Positions 8,276-16,954 of a DNA stretch of 64,000 nt are shown here, piece after piece. Each line of letters begins with the position of its first letter. Position 1 is the stretch's first letter. The position numbers were made by a program, and so were the translations under genes. The notes under the pieces are model-generated. The model was not told where the DNA came from. It saw only the letters and a list, made by a program, of their open reading frames with translations, and did no database searches. The DNA comes from Streptomyces sp. NBC_01341. GTDB taxonomy: Bacteria; Actinomycetota; Actinomycetes; Streptomycetales; Streptomycetaceae. Location: the NCBI RefSeq assembly GCF_035946055.1, contig NZ_CP108364.1, forward strand, positions 6,324,001-6,388,000. Reading direction: 5' to 3'.

Positions 8276-9824
8276 GGGACCGCAGCCCGAGTTCGCCGAA
8301 GAACACCGCCAGCACCGCCAGCGCGGCGTACACGGGCCAGGCGCCCAGCCGGACGTAGAGCGTGGTGCCCTGGGCGAGCGGCACGTCGAACACCGCCGCC
8401 TCGCTCGCGTCCGTGCCGAGCGGGGCGCCCACCCGCTCACCCTCCGGGCCGTACACGGCGCTCACCCCGGTGAGCGTGGCGTGCACCATCGGACGGCCCG
8501 TCTCCGCCGCCCGCAGTGCTCCCAGCGAGGCGTGCTGCTCGGGAGCCCAGCTGTGCTGGAACGTCGAGGTCGACGACTGGGCGACGAGTACCTCGGCGCC
8601 GTCCTCCACCAGTCGCCTGCTCATGTCGGGGAACGCGGTCTCGAAGCACACCAGCGGCCCCACCCGGAGTCCGTCCGGCAGCTTCATCACCACGGGGGCG
8701 CTGCCGCGCAGCCGGTCCTCGCCCGCGGCCTTGCCCACCGAGGTCGCCCAGCCCAGGAGGGAGCGGGCGGGGACGTACTCGCCGAACGGCACCAGGCGCA
8801 TCTTGTCGTACCGGTCCCCGGTCGGACCATCAGGGCCCACCAGCACCGCCGACTTGAAGATTCCGATGCGCTCGGGGCCATCCGTGCGCCGGGCGTCCAT
8901 GTTGACCAGGATGTCCGCGCCGACCTGACGCGACAGCGCGGTGACCCGGTCCGCCGTCTCCGGATGACGTGACAGGTCCACCGCCACGCTGCTCTCGCCC
9001 CACACCACGAGGTCCACGTCCCGGCCGGCGAGGCCCCGGGTCAGCTCCTCGCTGCGTGTGAAGCGGTGCCCGATACTGCCGGGACCATCGACGACCCCCG
9101 GCTGCACGACGGCGATACGGACCGTGCCCTCCTCCTCCGGCCGCGGTGCCCACAGGACCGTCGCCCCCACACCGACCGCGCCCACGAGGACGCACACGGC
9201 CGCCGTCCGCCGGGCCGAGGGCACGGCGACCAGCAGCGCGACGGCCGTGTTCGCGGCGACGACACCGAGACTGACCAGCCATACGCCGCCCACCGACGCG
9301 GTGCGGAGTGCGAACGGGACGTTCCACTGGCTGGCCCCCAGCAGGCCCCACGGCCCGCCGAGACCCTCCCACGAGCGCACGAGTTCGATCATCAACCAGC
9401 CGGAGGGCACCACGACCACCGCGGCGAAGGACCTGCGCACGGACGGCGATCCGCCGAGCAGCCGGGCCACCAGAAGCCCCCAGGGAGCCCACAGCAGCCC
9501 GAGGAGCGCCGCGAGCACCACGATGAACACGTGCAGACTCGGCATCAGCCAGTGGTGGACGGCGATCACGAAGCCCACCCCGCCGAGCCAGCCGTCCAGG
9601 GCAGCCCTCCGGCCCGTGCCCGCCGACCGGATCAGCAGCATCCACGGCACCAGCGCGACGTACGCGAACCACCAGAGGGACGGCGCGGGGAACGCCAGGG
9701 CGGGGAGCGCACCGGCGCACAACGCGACGGCACCCCGCCCGACGCGCGAGCGCAGCAGCCGCTCGTGCGGCGGCGTATGCCCGTCGGCCGTCACGTCCGG
9801 AAGCCGCGTGCCCCGCATCGGCAT
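8199..9824 (-). CDS. lnt: Apolipoprotein N-acyltransferase
   Basis: Adds the third acyl chain to the N-terminal Cys of lipoproteins at the outer face of the membrane. About 541 aa. Several membrane segments occupy roughly residues 30-225, and the nitrilase-like domain follows. The catalytic triad is visible: Glu in VVWGESS, Lys in YDKMRLVPFGE and Cys in LVCFETAFPD. A final membrane segment (VYAALAVLAVFFGELGL) precedes a Pro/Arg-rich tail. Streptomyces have two Lnt homologues and their phenotypes are mild. The tail overlaps the Gfo/Idh gene by 77 bp. Start ATG 9824 or 9818. Confidence 0.92.
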   Translation of the reverse strand: MPMRGTRLPDVTADGHTPPHERLLRSRVGRGAVALCAGALPALAFPAPSLWWFAYVALVPWMLLIRSAGTGRRAALDGWLGGVGFVIAVHHWLMPSLHVFIVVLAALLGLLWAPWGLLVARLLGGSPSVRRSFAAVVVVPSGWLMIELVRSWEGLGGPWGLLGASQWNVPFALRTASVGGVWLVSLGVVAANTAVALLVAVPSARRTAAVCVLVGAVGVGATVLWAPRPEEEGTVRIAVVQPGVVDGPGSIGHRFTRSEELTRGLAGRDVDLVVWGESSVAVDLSRHPETADRVTALSRQVGADILVNMDARRTDGPERIGIFKSAVLVGPDGPTGDRYDKMRLVPFGEYVPARSLLGWATSVGKAAGEDRLRGSAPVVMKLPDGLRVGPLVCFETAFPDMSRRLVEDGAEVLVAQSSTSTFQHSWAPEQHASLGALRAAETGRPMVHATLTGVSAVYGPEGERVGAPLGTDASEAAVFDVPLAQGTTLYVRLGAWPVYAALAVLAVFFGELGLRSLRKPVPVRPGPPVRTAGGSPERPAR

Positions 9825-9937
9825 GTCCTGTCCTCCTCGCCGGTACTCCGCTTGATCCCAGTGTGCGCCAGAAGATCAGGAGCGCACAGGGGGAGCGACC
9901 GGACACCTACGGGCCGCGGGCCGGCCGTGAAGGGCGG

Positions 9938-10408
9938 TCAGGCCGTGACGGTGGTCCCGTGCCCCTGGCGCCACGACTCGTTCATCGTGACGGTGCGTAT
10001 ACGCCAGCCCGGTTCCGTGCGCCGCAGATCGAAGACGTACCGGCCGCCGGACATCGCCGTCGGCGCGACCCCTCCCGCGCCCCCGCCGCCACGCGGGCTC
10101 AGGTAGTCCGCCCGCACCCGTGCGAGGTCGCCCGGATATCCGCCCAGGTCCTGGAGGTCCAGGCGCCGGTTGACGATGAGGTGCTGACGGACGGGGAGGA
10201 GCCGCATGCTGTCCTCCAGCCAGCGCACGGCCTCGGCCACCGGCCCCTCCCGTCCGCCCGCCCCCCGGTGGTCGACGCGGCCGTCCGGCGTGAACAGGGC
10301 GCTGTACGCCTCCCACGCGCCGTCGTCGACCGCGGCGGCGTATTCGCTGATCACCGAGTCGATGGACAGCCGGTCCATCACCGTCGCGAGAGCCACGCGC
10401 TGTGTCAT
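9938..10408 (-). CDS. SnoaL-like / NTF2-fold protein
   Basis: About 156 aa of the nuclear transport factor 2 superfamily. The helical start IDSVISEYAAAVDDGAWEAY followed by SALFTPDGRVDH is the classic SnoaL_4 signature, and the C-terminal strands carry GRYVFDLRRTEPGWRI. Proteins of this type are ring-hydroxylating dioxygenase small subunits, polyketide cyclases or orphan binding proteins; with no partner oxygenase nearby I cannot choose. Start taken as ATG 10408; a longer form from 10438 is possible. Confidence 0.75.
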   Translation of the reverse strand: MTQRVALATVMDRLSIDSVISEYAAAVDDGAWEAYSALFTPDGRVDHRGAGGREGPVAEAVRWLEDSMRLLPVRQHLIVNRRLDLQDLGGYPGDLARVRADYLSPRGGGGAGGVAPTAMSGGRYVFDLRRTEPGWRIRTVTMNESWRQGHGTTVTA

Positions 10409-10462
10409 CGCCCAAGTCTCGGCCAGAGGGAGCGGCACGCCAAGAGCCGTGCACCGTCGAGC

Positions 10463-11260
10463 TCAGTGGCTCCCGGCGGCAGCCGTGAAGGCCGGGAGAT
10501 AGGCGGACTCGTGCCCCTCTGCCGTGGGGTGGACGTTCGTGCTGCTGATCCAGGCGTCCCCGGTGCAGATCTCGTGCCCCGCGAAGGCGGGCCTGCCGTC
10601 CGCGAACGCGAACCCGGCTGCAGCGGCCCGGCCCGCGATCGTGTCGTTGAGCAGATCCGAACCCTGGTTGACGGCCGTGCGCTTGGCCGAGCTGAGCCCG
10701 CCGAGACAGAGGCCGCCCTCCTTGTAGAGGTGCGGGTACCCGATGACGACGACCTTCGCGTGGGGCGCCCTGGCACGGACCGTCGCGTAGAGGCTGTCCA
10801 GCTCGCCCGGAAGCTCGTTCACGACGTACTCGCCCGCCGTCCGCAGCGCACGCTCACAGGCGGACTGGGTGGAATACTGGCAGCTGAGCATCGTCGAGGC
10901 GAACCCCGAGTCGTTCCCGCCGATGCTCAGGCTGACCAGCGTGGTGTCCTCGTCCAGTGCGCCCACCTGACTGCCGAGCACATCGGGGATCTTCGCGCCG
11001 CCGCAGGCGACGAAGGCGAACGAGGCCGGGCGGTTGGCGGTGGCCCACAGGGCGGGGTAGGCGTTGCGGCTCCGAGTGCACGCGGCGTCGGAGTAACTGC
11101 CCGCGCCGGTGCCCGAAGCGTACGAGTCACCGAGCGCGACGTACTCCACGGCAGCTGCGGCGGTGCCGGCCGGGGATGCGGCGGAGGCCGGGAGGGCGAC
11201 CGAGGCGAGGGCGAGGGCCAGCAGTGCGGCAGTGGCCGTGCGGGAAGTGGACAGGCGCAT
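10463..11260 (-). CDS. Secreted SGNH/GDSL lipase-esterase
   Basis: 265 aa. A Sec signal peptide (residues 1 to about 28: MRLSTSRTATAALLAL followed by a hydrophobic stretch ending ALPASAAS) directs export. Block I is YVALGDSYASGTGAG with the nucleophile Ser, block III is SIGGNDSGFAST, and block V is STNVHPTAEGHE with the catalytic His. Six Cys residues in the mature part match the three-disulfide secreted Streptomyces lipases such as the S. rimosus enzyme. It cleaves short- to medium-chain esters outside the cell. It is encoded just downstream of an MFS exporter on the same strand but with a 153-bp gap, so independent transcription is likely. Confidence 0.9.
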   Translation of the reverse strand: MRLSTSRTATAALLALALASVALPASAASPAGTAAAAVEYVALGDSYASGTGAGSYSDAACTRSRNAYPALWATANRPASFAFVACGGAKIPDVLGSQVGALDEDTTLVSLSIGGNDSGFASTMLSCQYSTQSACERALRTAGEYVVNELPGELDSLYATVRARAPHAKVVVIGYPHLYKEGGLCLGGLSSAKRTAVNQGSDLLNDTIAGRAAAAGFAFADGRPAFAGHEICTGDAWISSTNVHPTAEGHESAYLPAFTAAAGSH

Positions 11261-11413
11261 GGGGGTCTCCGTGGGACGGGAAGCGGATGCGGAGGGCGCC
11301 GGGCCGGCGTGCGACGCCGTCCGTCGCGCCCACGCCCAACCTCCCGCTCACGTCGCTCTGCGTCATCGGCGAAATGACCGAGCGCGTCGGTGCCCGTCTG
11401 CTCGGTGTCCCCC

Positions 11414-12763
11414 TCACTCGGCGGCCGGGGCAGGAGCGCTGCCGGCCTCGGGAGCATCGGACCGGCCGGGCAACCGCTCGTCCGGCAGGGCTGGAAGCGC
11501 CCGCCCCAGGCGCGCGAGCGGGGACAGGGCGATCACCGCCGGGGACAGCAGCATGCCCGCGGCCGTCACCAGGAGACCGGTGCGCAACCCCCACTCCTGG
11601 GCGAGGACGCCGCCCAGCAGGGAACCCAGTGGCGTCATACCCATACCGACGAACGTGATCGTCGCGGCCGCGCGGCCCTGCAGCCCGTCCGGCGTGACGC
11701 TCTGCCGGATGGCCATGACCGCCACGTTCACCACCTGCCCTCCCGCACCGAACACCAAGCCGACGGCGAGGAGTGCGGGAAGCGTCACCGCGGGGGAGCC
11801 GCGCAGCGCGGGAACGCACAGGAACGCGCCGTCGCCGATCGCCGCGGCGAAGACCAGCACCGCGCCGTAGCCGAACCGCTTCGGGAGAGCGGCAGCCAGC
11901 ACGGAGCCCAGGAGCGCACCCGGCCCCGACGCCGCGAGTGCCAGGCCCACGGCGGTGCCCGACAGGTGCAGTTCCCGTGGCAGGAAGAGCAGATGGACCG
12001 TCATCAGCGCGGCGAAGGAGAACTGGAAGACGGCCGATGCCAGGCACACGGACCGCAGCGAGGTGTCGCCCAGGACGAGACGGAGACCCTCAAGGATCCG
12101 CCGTCGTACGGGGGATTGCCGTTCCGGGCGCTCCGGGATCCGTTCGACCCGCTGGATCCGGCGGATCGCCCCGCACGACAGCGCGAAGAACAGGGCGCCG
12201 GACGCCACCGCGACGGGCGCGGACAGCAGGGACACCAAGGCGCCGCCGAGGGCGGGACCGCCGACCTGGGCCGCCGAACGGCTGCCCTCGAGCGCACTGT
12301 TGCCCCGCACCAGCTGGTCGCGTCGTACCAGACGTACGAGAGACGCCTGGTAGGCCACGTCGAAGAAGACGGACAGGACCCCGACGGCGAAGACGGCCAC
12401 ACACAGTGTGGCCGGGCCGACCCGCCCGAAGAGCGCGACCAACGCGGTTGCTCCCAGGACGAACGCCCGGCCGCTGTCCGCGAGCACCATCACCGTGCGC
12501 GTCCGCCAACCGTCCACCCAGGCGCCCACGAAGAGCGTGAGCAGCAGGACCGGCACCTGGCCGACGGCGCGCAGGACACCGAGCCGGCCCGGATCGACGC
12601 CGAGCGTGAGGACGGCATAGAGCGGCAGGATCACCAGCGTCGCGTGTTCGCCCAGTTGGGAGGCTGTCTGTCCCCACCACAGCCGGCGGAAGTCACGGTC
12701 CCGCCGGAGGCCGGACGCGACAGGCAGGCCGGAATCGGGTACGACGGAGAAATCGGACGGCAC
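11414..12763 (-). CDS. MFS transporter (DHA3-type exporter)
   Basis: 449 aa with about twelve predicted membrane segments. The first begins at LWWGQTASQLGEHATLVILP, the form typical of DHA3/EntS-like drug or siderophore exporters, and loop motif PKRFGYGAVLV is in the second half. GTG 12763 is preceded by GAGGGG at 6 nt. No adjacent regulator. A TTGACA box in the reverse direction (12900-12905) could be its -35. Substrate unknown; a hydrophobic drug or a small metabolite is likely. Confidence 0.85.
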   Translation of the reverse strand: MPSDFSVVPDSGLPVASGLRRDRDFRRLWWGQTASQLGEHATLVILPLYAVLTLGVDPGRLGVLRAVGQVPVLLLTLFVGAWVDGWRTRTVMVLADSGRAFVLGATALVALFGRVGPATLCVAVFAVGVLSVFFDVAYQASLVRLVRRDQLVRGNSALEGSRSAAQVGGPALGGALVSLLSAPVAVASGALFFALSCGAIRRIQRVERIPERPERQSPVRRRILEGLRLVLGDTSLRSVCLASAVFQFSFAALMTVHLLFLPRELHLSGTAVGLALAASGPGALLGSVLAAALPKRFGYGAVLVFAAAIGDGAFLCVPALRGSPAVTLPALLAVGLVFGAGGQVVNVAVMAIRQSVTPDGLQGRAAATITFVGMGMTPLGSLLGGVLAQEWGLRTGLLVTAAGMLLSPAVIALSPLARLGRALPALPDERLPGRSDAPEAGSAPAPAAE

Positions 12764-13023
12764 AGGGACCCCTCGGGTGACGGACGGCGAGGCCCGCGAC
12801 GGGGCACACCACAGGTGCGCCCGCGATCCGGGCTCAAGAAGGCTCGCTGTGCCGCGATTTCAGGGGCAGCACGCGATGACGGGCCGGTGACGGCCGCGAT
12901 GTCAACGCGCGCTCGGACGACCGGGCATGTCCGCAACTCCTCGTATGTCGTTCGCCGCTTACGGGCACTCGGTCTGGATGCCCGTCACCGAAGCCGCTCC
13001 GGGAGATGGGCCGGAACGGCGGG

Positions 13024-13197
13024 TCACGCCGCTTCGGCGGCGCCGTGCTGCACGGCCGATCCCCACTCGACGAGCAGCCGCTCGTACTCCTGACGGGCCT
13101 CCAGAGTACCCAGGCCACCGTCCACGAGCATGCGGATCTGCGCGTTCAGCTCGGCGAGCGAGCGGACCGGTGTCGGCTCGGTGGAAGGGGTGGGCAT
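13024..13197 (-). CDS. Small conserved-looking 57-aa protein, probably leaderless
   Basis: Reads MPTPSTEPTPVRSLAELNAQ, then a helical middle with QIRMLVDGG and EARQEYERLLVEW, and ends HGAAEAA. Codon third positions are strongly GC, as for real genes here, and the acidic/basic spacing suggests two amphipathic helices. There is no ribosome site, but TAGAAT (13204-13209, reverse strand) lies exactly 6 nt before the ATG, so the mRNA would start at the A of the start codon. Function unknown; the size suggests a protein-binding regulator. Confidence 0.6.
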   Translation of the reverse strand: MPTPSTEPTPVRSLAELNAQIRMLVDGGLGTLEARQEYERLLVEWGSAVQHGAAEAA

Positions 13198-13346
13198 GCA
13201 TCGATTCTAAGGGCGTGAGCCGAAAAACCGACCGGGGGCGTAGGGCGACATCCGGAATCACCGTGGATCCTCCGGTCGCGCGACCTCCGCGCCGGCCTCG
13301 GGGGCGTCGGCGGCCGGCCGTGCCGGAGGGTCCGCCCGGGGGCGGG

Positions 13347-13368
13347 CCACCTCTGTCCCCCCAGGTGG
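13347..13368 (-). terminator. Possible terminator hairpin after the ester-cyclase gene
   Basis: CCACCT (13347-13352) pairs with AGGTGG (13363-13368) across a 10-nt loop, starting 29 nt after the stop of the upstream reverse-strand gene. No U-tract, as is common in Streptomyces. Confidence 0.35.
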
Positions 13369-13397
13369 CGGCCCTGCCCCGTCCCCTGCCGTCCGTG

Positions 13398-13805
13398 TCA
13401 GGCGAGGCCGAGCTGCCGCATCATGCCGAGTTCGTCGCTGCTTCCCCAGCGTTCGACCAGCTTGCCGTCCTCGAAGCGGCTGATCTGCATGCCCCGGTAG
13501 GTGACCGCCTTACCCGTCGCCGCATGGCCGAGCAGTTCGCCCCGGTGTGTGCCCTTGATGGTGTAGGCGAAGGCGAGTTCGTCATCGGTGGCCACCAGGT
13601 GCTCGACCTCGACCCGCAGGTCCGGGAACGCGGTCCTCAGTTCGCGGAACATGCGCTGGTAACCCTCCGGGCCCGGCCCCTGACCGGGCGCCGGGTCGTG
13701 GTCGACCGATCCGGGAGCGACCAGGTCGGTGAGAGCGTCGAGATTCCCGGTGCTGACCGCCTCTCCGAACGCGGTCTGGACGGCGATGTTCTCCTGCTGG
13801 GACAC
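13398..13805 (-). CDS. SnoaL-like ester cyclase family protein
   Basis: 135 aa from GTG 13805, chosen because GAGGAG lies about 5 nt upstream. The SnoaL/polyketide cyclase fold is shown by the helical start, DLVAPGSVDHDPAPGQGPG near residue 30, RTAFPDLRVEVEHLVA in the middle and YRGMQISRFEDGKLVERW at the end. These are the hallmarks of the aclacinomycin-type ester cyclase family. In isolation, outside any polyketide cluster, such proteins are usually of unknown function. A hairpin follows the gene. Confidence 0.78.
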   Translation of the reverse strand: MSQQENIAVQTAFGEAVSTGNLDALTDLVAPGSVDHDPAPGQGPGPEGYQRMFRELRTAFPDLRVEVEHLVATDDELAFAYTIKGTHRGELLGHAATGKAVTYRGMQISRFEDGKLVERWGSSDELGMMRQLGLA

Positions 13806-14075
13806 GGCAGCTCCTCGGTCTCGTGAACGCGCGGACGGCGCCGTAACAGCCGCCGCGGACACCGATCCTGCTGCGGCGGCCCGTGGGAGCGTGCCGACAT
13901 GCCGAGGGCCACCCCGTACGGGTCACCGCTTGCCCCCACACGCCGCAGCCGGGTACCGCCGGGACGAGGACCCCGGCTGCACCCGGCAGCACCGCTGTCA
14001 CAGCGGCAGTGCGCCGCTCCCCTGCCCGGACGGCGCCCGCCCGGCCCGGGGGAATCCACCCCGGAACCGCTCGCC

Positions 14076-14948
14076 TCAGCCCGCCGACTCGCCGGCGTGG
14101 GGGCTCAGGGCATCCGCGCCGATCAGGGCGAACAGCACGATGCCCAGGATGATGCGGTAGACGACGAACGGCATGAAGCTCTTCGTGGTGATGAATTTCA
14201 TGAACCATGCGATTACGGCGTATCCGACCGCAAAAGCGATGATTGTCGCGAAGATGGTGGGTCCCCAGGAGACGTGCCCCTCGCCCGCGTCCTTCAGTTC
14301 GAACACGCCCGAGGCGAGCACCGCGGGAACGGCCAGCAGGAAGGAGTAGCGCGCCGCCGCCTCACGGGTGTAGCCCATCAGCAGACCGCCGCTGATCGTC
14401 GCGCCGGACCGTGAGACGCCAGGGACCAGGGCCAGAGCCTGGCAGAAGCCGAAGATGAGGCCGTCCCTGACGCCCAGTTCCTTCAGGGACTTCCGTTCCT
14501 TGATCGCCCGGTGCTTGCCCCCGGTCTCGTCGCGGGCCGCGAGGCGGTCCGCGACGCCGAGGACCACACCCATGACGATCAGGGTCGTGGCGATCAGACG
14601 CAGATCACGGAACGGGCCCTCGATCTGGTCCTTGAAGGTCACACCGAGCACACCGATCGGAATCGACCCGACGATGACCAGCCACCCCATCTTCGCGTCG
14701 TGGTCACCGCGCATGGCGGAGTTGGTCAGCGACCGGAACCAGGCCGAGACGATGCGCGCGATGTCCTTGCGGAAGTAGATGAGGACCGCGGCCTCGGTGC
14801 CGATCTGGGTGATCGCGGTGAACGCCGCTCCCGGGTCGTGCCAGCCCGCGAACGCCGCGGTCAGCCGCAGATGCGCGCTGGAGGAGATCGGCAGGAACTC
14901 GGTCAGTCCCTGAACGAGGCCCAGGACGAATGATTCGAACCAGCTCAT
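14076..14948 (-). CDS. uppP: Undecaprenyl-diphosphatase UppP (BacA)
   Basis: Recycles undecaprenyl diphosphate to the monophosphate lipid carrier for cell-wall synthesis; overexpression gives bacitracin resistance. About 290 aa from ATG 14948 (MSWFESFVLG). The two active-site signatures are present: EFLPISSSAHL near residue 20, with catalytic Glu and Ser, and GVSRSGATI near residue 165. Eight hydrophobic segments are apparent. The 194-bp upstream region separates it from the VTT gene on the same strand, so it probably has its own promoter. Confidence 0.93.
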   Translation of the reverse strand: MSWFESFVLGLVQGLTEFLPISSSAHLRLTAAFAGWHDPGAAFTAITQIGTEAAVLIYFRKDIARIVSAWFRSLTNSAMRGDHDAKMGWLVIVGSIPIGVLGVTFKDQIEGPFRDLRLIATTLIVMGVVLGVADRLAARDETGGKHRAIKERKSLKELGVRDGLIFGFCQALALVPGVSRSGATISGGLLMGYTREAAARYSFLLAVPAVLASGVFELKDAGEGHVSWGPTIFATIIAFAVGYAVIAWFMKFITTKSFMPFVVYRIILGIVLFALIGADALSPHAGESAG

Positions 14949-15142
14949 GGGGCTTTGGCCATCCCGGAGATGCTCAAGCAACGGCCGACGGACACGAAGG
15001 CCGTCGGCGGTGTGCGGATGCGGTCAGAAAAGGGGGCGGGACACCACGGTCCCGGACATCCTCTGTCGGATGCGCGCAGCGTATCGCCTGCGGGTGAACG
15101 GACTGCCCGCTGCCCCCCGGCTTCGCCGCGCCACCCGCCTCG

Positions 15143-15865
15143 TCAGGAGGGACCGGCTGCCACGGCGAGCCGGTGGCGCCTGCGCCAGGCGACCAGGGCC
15201 GCGCCGACGCCGGAGACCACGATGAAGCCCATCGCCGCCAGGAAGACCGGTGAGGTCGGCGAGGACGCGGTGCTGCCCGCGACGACGTACGCCGCCGTGT
15301 TGGGGATGGAGCCGAGCCCGGTGGCCAGGAGGAACGGCGGGTAGCCCATGCGGGAGGTCGCCGCGCAGTAGTTGGCTGCGGCGAACGGCACCCCGGGGAA
15401 GAGCCGCAGCGCCAGCATGGACCGGAACCCGTGGCGGCTCAGCAATCCGTCCGCCGCTTTGAGGTACTTGCCCCGCAGCAGAGTGCGCAGCGCGTCCTGC
15501 CCCAGCACCCTGCCCAGCAGGAAGGAGACCCCCGCACCGAGGACGGTGCCCGCCAGGGCCGCCGCGAGCCCCGCCTGGGCGCCGAAGAGAGCCCCGGCGG
15601 CGAGGTTCAGCAGCGGGCGTGGCACGAACGCCACGGTGCACACCCCGTACGCGAGCCCGAACAGCATCGCCGCCGCGGAACCGGTGAGTTGCGGTGGCCA
15701 GCCGGAGGCCAGCAGTCTCTGTGGTTCGAACAGCACCATGGCGGTGGCGGCAGCCAGCAGGACTGCCACGAGAAGGGAGAACCGGGACCAGGGGGAGAGC
15801 AGCGCCCTCGTACAGCGCACTGCCAGGCCGCCGGAGGGCCGTGTTGCGGGGACGGGGTCGAACAT
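15143..15865 (-). CDS. VTT/TVP38 (DedA superfamily) membrane protein
   Basis: About 240 aa, 5-6 hydrophobic segments. The VTT domain core is visible: FVPRPLLNLAAGALFGAQAG, then FLLGRVLGQDALR, and RLFPGVPFAAANYCAATSRM in the re-entrant region with the conserved Arg. VTT proteins are lipid scramblases or undecaprenyl-phosphate/phosphatidyl carriers, which fits the adjacent uppP. ATG 15865 is divergent from the AlkD-like gene with only 49 bp between start codons. Confidence 0.78.
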   Translation of the reverse strand: MFDPVPATRPSGGLAVRCTRALLSPWSRFSLLVAVLLAAATAMVLFEPQRLLASGWPPQLTGSAAAMLFGLAYGVCTVAFVPRPLLNLAAGALFGAQAGLAAALAGTVLGAGVSFLLGRVLGQDALRTLLRGKYLKAADGLLSRHGFRSMLALRLFPGVPFAAANYCAATSRMGYPPFLLATGLGSIPNTAAYVVAGSTASSPTSPVFLAAMGFIVVSGVGAALVAWRRRHRLAVAAGPS

Positions 15866-15914
15866 CTGGGGAGCGTAACCGAAACGGGTGTGTGATCGCC
15901 GTAATGTGCACGGC

Positions 15915-16634
15915 ATGAGCACCCCGGCCCAGCCAGTCCCCGTCGTGCCGGCCAGCGCGCTCGCCGATATCGTGCTGCACCGGCTCGTCCGGGTGTATCC
16001 CGTGGCCGCCGATCCCGAACGTGCAGTCCAGGCGGCTGCGTACATGAAGAACGTCGCGGCGTTCCTCGGAATCCCCACCCCGCGACGGAGGGAGCTGTCC
16101 AGGACCGTCCTGGCGGGCACGGACACGCCGGACGAGACGGATCTCACCGCGATCGCCCTGCGCTGCTGGGAGTTGCCCGAGCGCGAGTACCAGTACTTCG
16201 CCGTCGACCTCCTGCGCAGCCACGCCGCAGGCTGCTCGGCCCGCTTCCTCCCGGTCCTGCGCCATCTCGTCTCGACGGTCCCCTGGTGGGACACCGTCGA
16301 CACGCTGGCGGCCCACGTGGCCGGGCCCCTCGTCACGGCGGAACCGGAACTGCGGACCGCGATGGACGGCTGGATCGAGGACGACAGCGTCTGGATCGCC
16401 CGCACCGCGCTGCTGCACCAACTCCGTTACAAGGAGCGAACCGACACCGGCCGTCTCTTCGGCTACTGCCTGCTGCGCGCCGACCATCCGGACTTCTTCA
16501 TCCGCAAGGCGATCGGCTGGTCCCTGCGCGAGTACGCCAAGACGGCCCCGGACGCCGTACGCGACTTCGTCGAGGGCGCCCGGGACCGTCTGTCGCCGCT
16601 CTCCGCGCGCGAGGCACTCAAGAACATCGGCTGA
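15915..16634 (+). CDS. AlkD-like DNA alkylation repair / HEAT-repeat protein
   Basis: 239 aa, all-helical. The family pattern is clear: AAYMKNVAAFLGIPTPRRRE near residue 45, CWELPEREYQYFAVDLLRSH near 85, PWWDTVDTLAAHVAGPLV near 125 and the C-terminal DHPDFFIRKAIGWSLREYAK. The PWWDTVD Asp matches the catalytic Asp of AlkD glycosylases, and IRKAIGWSLREY is the DNA-contacting repeat, so excision of N3/N7-alkylpurines is likely. The ATG at 15915 lacks a ribosome site, but TAATGT (15902-15907) ends 7 nt upstream, suggesting a leaderless mRNA. A longer GTG 15888 start cannot be excluded. Confidence 0.78.
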   Translation: MSTPAQPVPVVPASALADIVLHRLVRVYPVAADPERAVQAAAYMKNVAAFLGIPTPRRRELSRTVLAGTDTPDETDLTAIALRCWELPEREYQYFAVDLLRSHAAGCSARFLPVLRHLVSTVPWWDTVDTLAAHVAGPLVTAEPELRTAMDGWIEDDSVWIARTALLHQLRYKERTDTGRLFGYCLLRADHPDFFIRKAIGWSLREYAKTAPDAVRDFVEGARDRLSPLSAREALKNIG

Positions 16635-16861
16635 GGCGTTCCGAGCCGCGTCCCCGGGGGCCCGCACGCCCGGAAAACCATTCGACGGCGCCCGGCCGCT
16701 CCGCCATGATCAGGGCATGTTCCGGTACGCCTTCCCCACAGCGCAGTCCGCAGTCGCGGACACGCCGAAGGCTGCCGTGAGCCCTGCGGGCGCGACCGCA
16801 GCAGCAGCACTCGACGCAGCGTTCGTCGCTGCCGCGGCGCCCCTCGGCGGCGCCCGAAGCT

Positions 16862-16904
16862 GACCCTCCCCCGACTGTCCGGCGGACCCCGTGAGGGGAG
16901 GGTC
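16862..16904 (+). promoter_or_regulatory. Hairpin in the tuf3 leader (terminator or attenuator)
   Basis: GACCCTCCCC (16862-16871) pairs perfectly with GGGGAGGGTC (16895-16904). Inside it GTCCG and CGGAC form a second stem. It ends 50 nt before the EF-Tu3 start. The rest of the 320-bp gap after the AlkD-like gene shows nothing convincing; a 48-codon reading frame at 16717-16863 has no good ribosome site. Confidence 0.5.
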
Positions 16905-16954
16905 GGCGGGGCCCTGGGGTCTTCTCTCTCAGCTTCGAACACCAAGGACGAGCC

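Noticed and set aside
6068..8440. A 790-codon reverse frame opposite the monooxygenase and Gfo/Idh genes
   Set aside because: Shadow frame; it also crosses the two operators and two well-supported genes.
16717..16863. 48-codon reading frame upstream of tuf3, Ala-rich
   Set aside because: Weak ribosome site, low complexity and no family; the hairpin starts at its stop codon, so a leader peptide cannot be fully excluded.
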